From Myxococcales bacterium (GTDB taxonomy: Bacteria > Myxococcota_A > Polyangia > Palsa-1104), in NCBI GenBank assembly GCA_028287105.1, contig JAQBQH010000027.1, positions 18,843 to 82,842 on the forward strand: a stretch of 64,000 nt of DNA, in the 5' to 3' direction. The position numbers and the translations under genes are program-made. The notes beneath the pieces were generated by a model. It searched no databases. It saw nothing but the letters and a program-made list of their open reading frames with translations, and had not been told where the DNA came from. Positions 48,676-56,739 of this stretch are shown here, in pieces. Each line of letters begins with the position of its first letter. Within the stretch, counting starts at the first letter, position 1.

Positions 48676-48795
48676 GCAACCTCTCCGTCGGGGACGCGAG
48701 CGCGCACGATCGCCGGTCTTGCAAATCGCCCGACGGGCCGTGGCGGCGCCGATCGGTCGCGCGCGGCGTTCCGGCCACTTCGAAGCCACGCGAGA

Positions 48796-48811
48796 TGGCA
48801 CGACGGCTGCT
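48796..48811 (+). promoter_or_regulatory. Sigma-54-type promoter for the efflux operon
   Basis: TGGCACGACGGCTGCT matches the sigma-54 -24/-12 pattern with GG-N10-GC spacing and a perfect TGGCACG block. It differs at one base from the minus-strand site at 48660-48675. Expected transcription start is near 48822, seven bases before the ATG of the TolC-like gene, so the messenger would be almost leaderless. About 120 bases between the two sites are available for binding of the NtrC-type activator. Confidence 0.75.
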
Positions 48812-48828
48812 CAAGCGGGGCGCCGTCG

Positions 48829-50256
48829 ATGACTACGCTTTCGCTCTGGTCGCACGCATCTATTTGTCTGGTCGTCACCGCTTCGTTCTCTTCTGCGGCG
48901 ACGGCGCAGGGCCCGTCGAATTTGCCGGCGATGACATTGCAGCAGGCGTTGAGCTACGCGCGCGATCATCAACCTCAGATCCGCAGTGCGGTGGCGGAGG
49001 TCCAGGCGCGCGTCGCCGACGCCGCCGTGCCGCGCGCACAATGGTTGCCGCAGGTGGGCGCGACGGCCCAGCTCTTCGTAGGGACGGCCAACAACAGCAC
49101 CGCGAGCTATCTCGGCGTCTCGGAGCTGGACCTGCCGCGCATCGGCGGCTCGCGCTCGACGACCGCGGCCAGCGCCGGCTTTGCGCCGTCGGCGTCGACG
49201 ATCGTCGGCATCGGCGTCGACCAGGAGATCTTCGACTTCGGTCGCATCTCGGCGCAGGCCGCCGTCGCCGATGCTGCGGCCGCGATGGCCAGGGCGGGCG
49301 CCGCCGCCGTCGACCTCGACGTCGAGCTGGCCGTCGAGGAGGCCTACCACAGCGTGCTCGCGGGCAGGCAGGTGCTGCGCGCGACCGAGGACGCGCTCGT
49401 CCGCGCCGAGACCCATCGTGACTACGCGCGCGCCGGAACGAAGAGCGGTATGCGTCCGCCCATCGAGCTGACCCGCGCCGAGGCGGACGTCGCGCAGCTG
49501 AGGGTCGGCGTCGTCCGCGCGGAAGCGGGGCTGCACATCGGTCGGGCAGCGCTGGCCGCCGCGACCGGCGCCGACGCCGCGGAGGTCGATGCCGCCGAGG
49601 CCGATGCCGCCGATACCGCCGTCGACAGCTCGCCCGGACCCGCTCTCGCCGCCGTCTTGCAAATTGCATCACAGCACAACCCGGCCATCGCCGCGGCCGC
49701 GGCCAAGCTGCGCGCGCAGCACGCCGCGGTCGCAGCGGTGACGCGGGAGCTCCTTCCCAATGTCTTCGCGTCGGCCTCGCTGACCGGCCGCGCCGGCGGG
49801 GCGACACCGTCGAGCGGACCCGGCGACGTGCCCTATGGCGCCGGTTGGCTGCCGGACGTCGTCAATTGGCACGTCGGCCTGGTGCTGCAGTGGAACCTCT
49901 TCGACGGCACGATCCTGGCGCGTCGCACCGCCGCCAAAGCGAGAGAGCGGGTCGCCGCCGCCGATCTGGATGTGGCGCGCTCGAGCGTCACGCTCGCGAC
50001 CACACGGGGGGCCCTCGAATTGGACGCGGCGCTGCAGGCGCTCCCTGCCTTGCAATCCGCGGTCGAGGCCGCGCGCGCCAATCAGACCCAGGCCGAAGCG
50101 CGCTTCAAGGCCGGGCTCGGCAACATCGTCGAGCTGGCCGACGCCGAAGGTCTGCTCACCAGCTCTCAGCTGCAGCTCGCGGTCGGGCAATTCGCGGCAG
50201 CGCGGGCGCGCGCGAGCCTCGCTCGCGTGATCGGACAGGCCGTGGCTCATCGATGA
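48829..50256 (+). CDS. TolC-like outer-membrane efflux channel
   Basis: This 475-residue protein has a signal peptide (ASICLVVTASFSSAATAQ). The TolC/OEP architecture of two repeated halves follows, with MTLQQALSYARDHQPQIRSA at the start and coiled-coil stretches such as ARARASLARVIG and TQAEARFKAGLGNIVELADA near the end. TolC proteins form trimers that span the outer membrane and periplasm and dock with an adaptor and an inner-membrane pump, whose genes follow. The start at 48829 is fixed by the signal peptide; upstream codons are shadow of the receiver gene. The ribosome binding site is poor (GGGG), in line with a near-leaderless sigma-54 transcript. Confidence 0.9.
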   Translation: MTTLSLWSHASICLVVTASFSSAATAQGPSNLPAMTLQQALSYARDHQPQIRSAVAEVQARVADAAVPRAQWLPQVGATAQLFVGTANNSTASYLGVSELDLPRIGGSRSTTAASAGFAPSASTIVGIGVDQEIFDFGRISAQAAVADAAAAMARAGAAAVDLDVELAVEEAYHSVLAGRQVLRATEDALVRAETHRDYARAGTKSGMRPPIELTRAEADVAQLRVGVVRAEAGLHIGRAALAAATGADAAEVDAAEADAADTAVDSSPGPALAAVLQIASQHNPAIAAAAAKLRAQHAAVAAVTRELLPNVFASASLTGRAGGATPSSGPGDVPYGAGWLPDVVNWHVGLVLQWNLFDGTILARRTAAKARERVAAADLDVARSSVTLATTRGALELDAALQALPALQSAVEAARANQTQAEARFKAGLGNIVELADAEGLLTSSQLQLAVGQFAAARARASLARVIGQAVAHR

Positions 50257-50269
50257 CGGGACAGACGAC

Positions 50270-51424
50270 ATGAATCCATCGCTCGGTACCAACGGAGCCG
50301 CCATGCATGGCGACGCCGCCAACGGCGGCCGCGTGCGGCTCGCGATCCTCTGCGGCGCCGCGCTGCTCATCGTCGCCGTGGTCGGGCTCTATCTGCGCGC
50401 GGCTTCGCGGACCAATCACGTCGCGCTCGCGCAATCGGCCAAGCCGGTCTCGACCGAGCGCGCCCGCGGCAGCAGCTTCCGCCCGGTACGCACGTACATC
50501 GGTACCAGCGCCGCCTGGAGCTCGGCGCGCGTGGGGCCGCAGTACGTCTCGGCCTACGTCGGCACGGTCCTCGTCCGCCCCGGCGCGGTCGTCAAGCGCG
50601 GCGAGGTCCTGGCCACGCTCGACTGTCGCAATGCTTCGGCCGCCACGCGCGAGATCGCCGCGCGCGCCAAGGCGCTCGAGCAGCGCCAGCTGGCGATGCA
50701 GCACGAAGCCGAGCGCACCCGGGAGATGCAGTCGGGCGGCTTCGCGTCGGCCAACGAGCTGGAGCAGTTGACGGCGCGATCCTCGGCGCAGGCCGCCGAG
50801 GTCGAAGGGCTGCGCGCCTCGATGGTCTCGCGCAGCCTCGAGGTCGACGACTGCGTCTTGCGCGCGCCCTTTGCCGGCGAGGTGGCCGATCGCTTCATCG
50901 ATCCCGGCGCCTACGTGCGGCCGGGCAGCCCGGTCGTGACGGTGATCGATCGCAACCAGGTGCGCATCGTCGCCGATGCGCCGGAGTCGGACTTCGCGGT
51001 CGTCGCCGCCGGAACGCCGGTGCGCATCGAGGTGCTGGCAACCGGCGCGAAGCTCGACGGCGTGGTCAGCCGGCGCGCCCCCTCGGCCGACGAGAGCACG
51101 CGCACCATCCATTTCGAGATCGACGTGGCCAACGCCAATCACGCGCTGCCGGTGGGATCGACCGCCCGTTTGACCATCGAGGTCGGCGCCAAACAGCCGG
51201 CGACAGAGGTGCCGCTGAGCGCCGCCACCATCCGCGGCGACCGCGCGACCGTGTTCGTCGTCGAAGGCGACGTCGCGCGCCGAAAAGTCCTCGGTGTGGT
51301 CGGCGAGGCGGGCGGAACCCTCTTCGTCGATCCGGCGCTGCCCGCCGGCGCCGCCATCGTGGTCGAAGGTCGCGCGCTGCTCGACGACGGTGACAAGGTC
51401 GCCGCCCGGGAGCGCCAGCTGTGA
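50270..51424 (+). CDS. RND efflux periplasmic adaptor (HlyD/MFP family)
   Basis: This 384-residue protein has one N-terminal membrane helix (LAILCGAALLIVAVVGLYL). The lipoyl-like half-motifs flank a coiled-coil hairpin (VRPGAVVKRGEVLATLD before and CVLRAPFAGEVADRFIDPGA after; hairpin at about 130-185). Beta-barrel and membrane-proximal domains fill the rest. It links the RND pump to the TolC-like channel. The hairpin is short, as in three-protein RND adaptors. It starts 13 bases after the TolC stop. Its TGA overlaps the GTG start of the pump gene (GTGA), so the subunits are translated together. Confidence 0.92.
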   Translation: MNPSLGTNGAAMHGDAANGGRVRLAILCGAALLIVAVVGLYLRAASRTNHVALAQSAKPVSTERARGSSFRPVRTYIGTSAAWSSARVGPQYVSAYVGTVLVRPGAVVKRGEVLATLDCRNASAATREIAARAKALEQRQLAMQHEAERTREMQSGGFASANELEQLTARSSAQAAEVEGLRASMVSRSLEVDDCVLRAPFAGEVADRFIDPGAYVRPGSPVVTVIDRNQVRIVADAPESDFAVVAAGTPVRIEVLATGAKLDGVVSRRAPSADESTRTIHFEIDVANANHALPVGSTARLTIEVGAKQPATEVPLSAATIRGDRATVFVVEGDVARRKVLGVVGEAGGTLFVDPALPAGAAIVVEGRALLDDGDKVAARERQL

Positions 51425-54400
51425 CCGCGCTCGCGCTGCGCAATCCGATCGCGGTGCTGATGGCCTGCATCGGCGTGGCGGTGTTCGCCGCCGTCGTCAC
51501 GCCGCGCATGTCGGTCGACACCTTTCCGGAGCTGACCCCACCGGTGCTGGTAGTCGGCACGCAGGCTCCCGGCCTCGGCCCCAAGGACGTCGAGAAGACC
51601 ATCACCTGGCGGCTCGAGAAGTACGTGAGCGCGACGCCCGGCGTGGAGCACGTCATTTCGACGTCGCGCAACGGCCTGTCGATCATCTACGTGTGGCTCA
51701 AGTGGGGCACCGACCTCAACTCGGCGCAGACCCTGGTGCAGCAGCAGGTCGCCTTCGCCATGGCCGCCATCCCGAAGTCGCTCGGCGTCCTGCCGCCGTT
51801 CGTGCTGCAGTATGACCCTTCGAATGCGCCGGTGGTGCAGGTGGCCGTGTCGGGCGGCGGCCTCAGCGGGCCGCAGCTCTACGACTACGCCTTCAACAAC
51901 ATCGAGCCGCTCCTCGAAGGCATCCCCGGCGTCGCCTCCGCGTCGCTGAACGGCGGGCGGCAGCGTCAGATCAACATCGTCGTCGATCCCATCAAAGCGG
52001 CGGCGCGACGGCTGACGACGAAGGAGATCGCCGAGGCGGTGCGCAACGCCAACGCGCTCTTGCCTTCCGGCGAGCTCATCGCCAAGCAGTTCGACGCCAA
52101 CGTCTACACCAACGCGGTCGCGCCGCGCGTCGAGGCGATCGGCGAGGCCGTCGTTCGTCAGAGCGGCGGCCGGCCGGTGCTCATCCGCGACGTGGCCGCG
52201 GTCGAGGACGGCGGCGCGCCCTCGACGCAGTCGGTGTCGGTGAACGGCCACGACGCGGTCTACCTCAACGTCCTGCGCGTCCCCGGCGGCAACACCATCG
52301 AGATCGTCGACCAGGTCAAGGCGACGATCACCCAGCTCAAGAACCTTCCGCCCGGCGTGCAGGTGCAGTCGATCTTCGATCAGTCGACCTTCGTGCGCGC
52401 GTCGTACTTCGGCTTGCGCAAGGAGATCCTGCAGGCGCTCGGCCTCATCGCGCTCATCATCCTCGTGTTCCTGCAGAGCACCCGCGGAACGCTGATCGTC
52501 GCCATCGCCATCCCGCTGTCGTTCGCCATCACGCTCATCGTTCTCTACGCCACCGGACAGACGCTCAACGCCTTCACGCTCGGCGGGCTGACCCTGGCGA
52601 TGGGACCGCTCGTCGATCAGGCGGTCGTCGTGCTGGAGTCGATCCACCGTCACCAGAAGCGCGGCATGTCGACGGCCGACGCGGTCCTGCACGGCGCCAA
52701 CGCGGTCGCGCTGCCAGTGCTCGGATCGGTCCTGTGTACGACCGCGGTGCTGCTACCGGTGCTGCTGTTGGCCGGGCTCGGCAAGAAGCTGTTCGCGCCG
52801 CTGGCGCTCACCGTCGCCGTGTCGATGGCAGGCGCCTACGTGGTCAGCATGTGCGTGACGCCCGTGGCGTGCCGCTACCTCCTCGGCCACTCCACGCCGA
52901 CGGGGATCTGGCGCCGACTCGAGCACGCCGTCGACCGCTTCACGCAGGGCTACGCCTCCGTGTTGCGCCGGGTCCTGCCGTTTCGCTGGACCATCATCGG
53001 TGCGGCCGTCGCGCTGGTGATCGCCTCGGGCTGGGTCGCGTCGCGGCTGCCGAGCACATTCTTCCCCGACATCGACGAGTCGATGGAGCGCATCTACGTC
53101 CGCTTCGCTCCCGGCACCTCGCTCGCGGAGGCCTCGCGCATGACCGACGCCGTCGGCAAGCTCCTGGCCGACAAGCTCGGCAAGGAGAACGTCGAGCTGG
53201 TGCTGGCGAACGTCGGCTCGCCCAACAACGCGCGCTCGGCGATGACCAGCCCCAACTGGGGGCCCTACATGGCGTTCATCCGGTTGGCGCTGACCGATCC
53301 GGAGCGGCGCAAGCTGTCCCAGCAAGAGCTCGCCGATCGATCTCGCGCGCTCCTGGTGCGGGAGTTCCCGGGCGTCGAGTTCGTGCAGGCGCCGGGCGGC
53401 CTCGTCGCCAGCGTCTTCAACAATGGGTATCTGGTACCGCTCGTCGGTGAAGTACGCGGCGACAAGCTCGAGCTGCTCGACGAAGAGGCGCGCGCGGTCG
53501 CCGCGGTGATGCGCACCGTCCCCGGCGTGCGCGACGTCGAGTCGACGCTCGACATGAGCTACCCGGAGGTGCGCGTCGAGGTCGACCGCGCCACCGCGGG
53601 CATGGTCGGCGTCACGGCCCGCAACATCGGCCAGACGACGCTCGAGGCCACGCTCGGCAACATCAATACGCCGAGCGTCTGGATCGACGGCGCCAACGGG
53701 CAGTCCTACTACGTCGTCACCTATTACTCGCACGAGGCGGTGAGCGACGCCAGCGCCTTGGGTGCGCTGCCCGTCCTCATCTCCGATACCGGAAAGCCGG
53801 TCACCCTGGGCGCCTACAGCCGCATCCGCCGCTCGACCGGACCGGTGGCCATCGAGCGCAATCAGCTCCAGCGCGCGGCGCACGTGATGGCCCAGGTCGA
53901 AGGGCGCGACCTCGGCAGCGTCGCCAGCGACATTCGCGCGGCGCTGGCGCGCGATCCGCGGACCGCGCATGTCCGCTTCGACTTCGTCGGTCAGGTCGAG
54001 CTGATGAGCACGACCTTCGCCGGCCTCGGCATGGCGCTCGGGTTGGCCGTGATGGTGGTGTTCATGATCATGGCGTCGCAATTCCGCTCGGTACGCCTGC
54101 CGTTCATCATGCTGTTCACGATCCCGGTGTCGCTCGTCGGCATCGTCACGGCGCTGATGGCGGCGGGGCAGGGATTCTCCATCACCGCGCTCATGGGCAT
54201 GCTGATGGTCATCGGCATCGCCGTCGCCAACGGCATCCTGCTCGTCGACGACGCGGCGCGCCGCCTGGAGGAGGGCGCGACCCCGATCGAATCGATCATC
54301 GAGGCGGCGCGATCGCGATTCGTTCCCATCCTCATGACCAGCCTGGCGACGATCATCGGCCTCGTCCCGACGGCGCTGGCGCTCGAGCATGGCAGCGAGG

Positions 54401-54549
54401 CGAACCAACCGCTGGCGCTCGCGGTCGTCGGAGGGCTGACCTCCTCGACGGTCCTGTCGCTGTTCCTGGTCCCGACGATCTATCTGCTCATCGCCCGCCG
54501 CGGCAATCGCGTCGAGCGAAAGCTCGCGCGCACCGAAGGTCACGTCTAA
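51421..54549 (+). CDS. RND efflux pump, inner-membrane permease
   Basis: This 1042-residue permease has the twelve-helix RND layout with two large periplasmic loops. It starts ALRNPIAVLMACIGVAVFAA and has TM4 GGLTLAMGPLVDQAVVVLE and TM10 IGIAVANGILLVDDAARR. Proton-relay positions known from AcrB (Asp407, Asp408, Lys940) read D399, Q400 and A936 here, so one Asp and the Lys are replaced. Many non-AcrB RND branches vary at these sites. Loop features place it near the HAE-type pumps rather than heavy-metal CusA, but the substrate is unknown. GTG start coupled to the adaptor. Confidence 0.94.
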   Translation: MTALALRNPIAVLMACIGVAVFAAVVTPRMSVDTFPELTPPVLVVGTQAPGLGPKDVEKTITWRLEKYVSATPGVEHVISTSRNGLSIIYVWLKWGTDLNSAQTLVQQQVAFAMAAIPKSLGVLPPFVLQYDPSNAPVVQVAVSGGGLSGPQLYDYAFNNIEPLLEGIPGVASASLNGGRQRQINIVVDPIKAAARRLTTKEIAEAVRNANALLPSGELIAKQFDANVYTNAVAPRVEAIGEAVVRQSGGRPVLIRDVAAVEDGGAPSTQSVSVNGHDAVYLNVLRVPGGNTIEIVDQVKATITQLKNLPPGVQVQSIFDQSTFVRASYFGLRKEILQALGLIALIILVFLQSTRGTLIVAIAIPLSFAITLIVLYATGQTLNAFTLGGLTLAMGPLVDQAVVVLESIHRHQKRGMSTADAVLHGANAVALPVLGSVLCTTAVLLPVLLLAGLGKKLFAPLALTVAVSMAGAYVVSMCVTPVACRYLLGHSTPTGIWRRLEHAVDRFTQGYASVLRRVLPFRWTIIGAAVALVIASGWVASRLPSTFFPDIDESMERIYVRFAPGTSLAEASRMTDAVGKLLADKLGKENVELVLANVGSPNNARSAMTSPNWGPYMAFIRLALTDPERRKLSQQELADRSRALLVREFPGVEFVQAPGGLVASVFNNGYLVPLVGEVRGDKLELLDEEARAVAAVMRTVPGVRDVESTLDMSYPEVRVEVDRATAGMVGVTARNIGQTTLEATLGNINTPSVWIDGANGQSYYVVTYYSHEAVSDASALGALPVLISDTGKPVTLGAYSRIRRSTGPVAIERNQLQRAAHVMAQVEGRDLGSVASDIRAALARDPRTAHVRFDFVGQVELMSTTFAGLGMALGLAVMVVFMIMASQFRSVRLPFIMLFTIPVSLVGIVTALMAAGQGFSITALMGMLMVIGIAVANGILLVDDAARRLEEGATPIESIIEAARSRFVPILMTSLATIIGLVPTALALEHGSEANQPLALAVVGGLTSSTVLSLFLVPTIYLLIARRGNRVERKLARTEGHV

Positions 54550-54567
54550 CCGATGGAAGGGGACAAC

Positions 54568-55008
54568 ATGAAATGGTCGGCGGTCTTCCTACTGCTACTG
54601 CCGCTCGTCTCGGGCTGCTACCTGAAACCGAGCGCCTCGAACAGCCCGCTGCAATCGCCCGACGGCGTCTCCGTCACGCTGCTCGGCCAGGATTGCGAGG
54701 ACCACAGCGGCGCCGATGGTGACCCCATCTCGCGCGACCTCGGCGTCAAGGTGCGCTTCGACAATCGGTCGGAGCAGCCGCTGCACGTCAGCGAGCAGTC
54801 GATCGTGCTGGCCGTCGACAGCTCGCACGGGCCGATCCGCGGGCCCAGTGACCTCGTCGTGCGGCCGCACGACAGCGCCGTGGTGCAGCTGGACTTCACG
54901 CACCACGCGCTGTGCTACACCGGCCACGAGTTCGTGATCATCTGGAACGACGCGCTGGCGTTGGGTGACCGCCCGCTGCGCCTCGCCGATCTGTCGCTGC
55001 GGCCGTGA
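54568..55008 (+). CDS. Lipoprotein in the efflux operon
   Basis: This 146-residue lipoprotein has a lipobox (PLVSGC). The mature part is a beta-rich domain with two Cys (QDCEDHSG and HALCYTG) and a closing VVRPHDSAVVQLDFTHH stretch, reminiscent of immunoglobulin-like folds. AAGGGG lies six bases before the ATG at 54568; an ATG five codons earlier is rejected on that basis. It lies 18 bases after the RND gene and its stop overlaps the GTG of the porin gene. Its place between pump and porin suggests an accessory envelope subunit. The family is unknown to me. Confidence 0.82.
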   Translation: MKWSAVFLLLLPLVSGCYLKPSASNSPLQSPDGVSVTLLGQDCEDHSGADGDPISRDLGVKVRFDNRSEQPLHVSEQSIVLAVDSSHGPIRGPSDLVVRPHDSAVVQLDFTHHALCYTGHEFVIIWNDALALGDRPLRLADLSLRP

Positions 55009-56609
55009 GGAGGCGACCGCCGGGGGTGAGGTTGGCTCGCATCATCCTCCTCATCGTCGCGGCGTGTGCCGCGCGAGTCGCGCAGGCGCAGGCGCAGGCA
55101 CAGGTGCCGGTGCCGTCGCAGGCGCCGGCGCAGGCGATCGACGCCTTGGAGAGCGCGGCGCCAAAACCGCCCAACGTGGTGCCGCAAGCCCGTGAGGAGC
55201 CGCCGCGCCGCCTACCGCTGGCCGGCTATGCGAACGGCAGCTTCTTCCTGCGCGATCCGAACGACTGGTTCGTCTTGTTCCCCAAGGGCCGTTTGCAGAT
55301 CGACTGGTACAATTTCCTGAACCGTGGCGCCACGCCCGAGGGTGTGACCTCCAACTCCGGCCAGGACACGCGACCCAAAGACACGCTGTTCATCCGGCGG
55401 GCGCGCATCGAGCTGCAGGGCACGTTCATCGGACACTTCGATTTCACCATCGCAGGCGAGTTCGTCAACCTGCCGTCCACCGGCTCGTATGGAACGCTCA
55501 ACGACGGCTACATCATCGTCGACTACCTGTCGTTTCTGAAGCTGCAGGTCGGTCAGTACGATCTGCCGTTCACGCTCGAGAATCGCACCTCCGACAAGCT
55601 CTTCGATTTCATGGAGCGCTCCACCGCCATCCGCGCCTTCGCCGTACCCGCGATCAAGGATCTCGGCGCCATGGTTTGGGGCTGGCTGCCGCGGGAGGTC
55701 GCCTATTACTCGGTGGGCGTATTCAATGGGGACGGACCGAACTTCAAGAACCAGGACAACAATCCGGCGCTGATCGGACGCGCGTTCGTCGCTCCCGTCG
55801 CCTGGATGCGCGCCGCCGAGCGACACGGCTGGATGAAGCGTATCGAGGTGGGCGCCTCGTTCTGGTGGCAGCAGAACACCAACCTCGGCGGAGCCGCCGC
55901 GCCGTCGACCGACCACGCGCAAGATGACCTCTTGTCGATGACCACGCAGGGCGGGGTGTCGTTCTTCAACTCCAGCTTCGCGGCCGGCGTCGACGGCAGT
56001 GGCAATGCCATCCGCTCGCACCTGGCGCCTTGGGGCACGACCACGAAATGGGCGGTCGAAGCGAGCGTTCCGATTGGCAAGCTCGGTGCGCGCTTCGAGC
56101 TCATCCACCAATCGTTGGACCTGGCCCAATATAATGATGCGCCCAACGTGAAGACGCTCTCGTTGAGTCGCGCCGAAGGGGTGCGCGGCGGCCGCCTCGA
56201 CGGGTTTGCGTACTATATCGAGCTGTATGCCTGGATTCTCGGCGACACGATGTTTCTCGATCAGCCGGGCCTCGAGCCGGTGCCACACATCCGCCGCTTC
56301 GCGGTCGCCAGGGAGCCGCGCTGGGGACTGATGGTGGCCGTCAAATACGAGCACCTCGGCATGGACGTCAGCGGCTTGCCGGTGGGGACGCTGAATTCGA
56401 TGGGCCAGCCGATGGCGAACCCGGCACAGGGGCACTACGAGCTGCACACCTTCGCGCTCGGCCTCAACGCCTGGGGCACCAAGCACGTCCGGCTGACCGC
56501 CAACTACGTCGTGAACTACATCGACGGCGACGCCCCGAACGTGACGAAGAATCTATTCTACCAGCGGCTGGAGCACGAGCTCTTGTTCCGACTCGCCGTC
56601 GGTCTCTGA
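55005..56609 (+). CDS. Phosphate-selective porin O/P family protein
   Basis: This 534-residue protein has a signal peptide (IILLIVAACAARVAQAQAQA). The Porin_O_P pattern follows: DWFVLFPKGRLQIDWYNFLN, RRARIELQGTFIGHFDFTIAGEF, LKLQVGQYDLPFTLENRTSD with a FMERS element, and a terminal beta-barrel ending HELLFRLAVGL. Such trimeric outer-membrane pores prefer anions, classically phosphate or pyrophosphate. It starts with GTG overlapping the lipoprotein stop (GTGA); a second GTG at residue 8 is possible. As the last gene of the efflux operon it would let solutes in where the pump sends them out, or detoxify the same anion class. Confidence 0.92.
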   Translation: MRRRPPGVRLARIILLIVAACAARVAQAQAQAQVPVPSQAPAQAIDALESAAPKPPNVVPQAREEPPRRLPLAGYANGSFFLRDPNDWFVLFPKGRLQIDWYNFLNRGATPEGVTSNSGQDTRPKDTLFIRRARIELQGTFIGHFDFTIAGEFVNLPSTGSYGTLNDGYIIVDYLSFLKLQVGQYDLPFTLENRTSDKLFDFMERSTAIRAFAVPAIKDLGAMVWGWLPREVAYYSVGVFNGDGPNFKNQDNNPALIGRAFVAPVAWMRAAERHGWMKRIEVGASFWWQQNTNLGGAAAPSTDHAQDDLLSMTTQGGVSFFNSSFAAGVDGSGNAIRSHLAPWGTTTKWAVEASVPIGKLGARFELIHQSLDLAQYNDAPNVKTLSLSRAEGVRGGRLDGFAYYIELYAWILGDTMFLDQPGLEPVPHIRRFAVAREPRWGLMVAVKYEHLGMDVSGLPVGTLNSMGQPMANPAQGHYELHTFALGLNAWGTKHVRLTANYVVNYIDGDAPNVTKNLFYQRLEHELLFRLAVGL

Positions 56610-56739
56610 GCGCGACGCCTTCTCTGGGGCTCGAGCCCCCGTCTTCCGACCGCGCTGGTGCCCGTCGTTACCGCGAATCCACGGGTACAGTCAGCAATCG
56701 CAAGGGCTTTGCCGTCGAACACCCTATAGACTCTTCCGG

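Noticed and set aside
48532..48828. N-terminal extension of the TolC-like frame
   Set aside because: The extension is the receiver gene read in antisense and runs through both promoters; the signal peptide starts at 48829.
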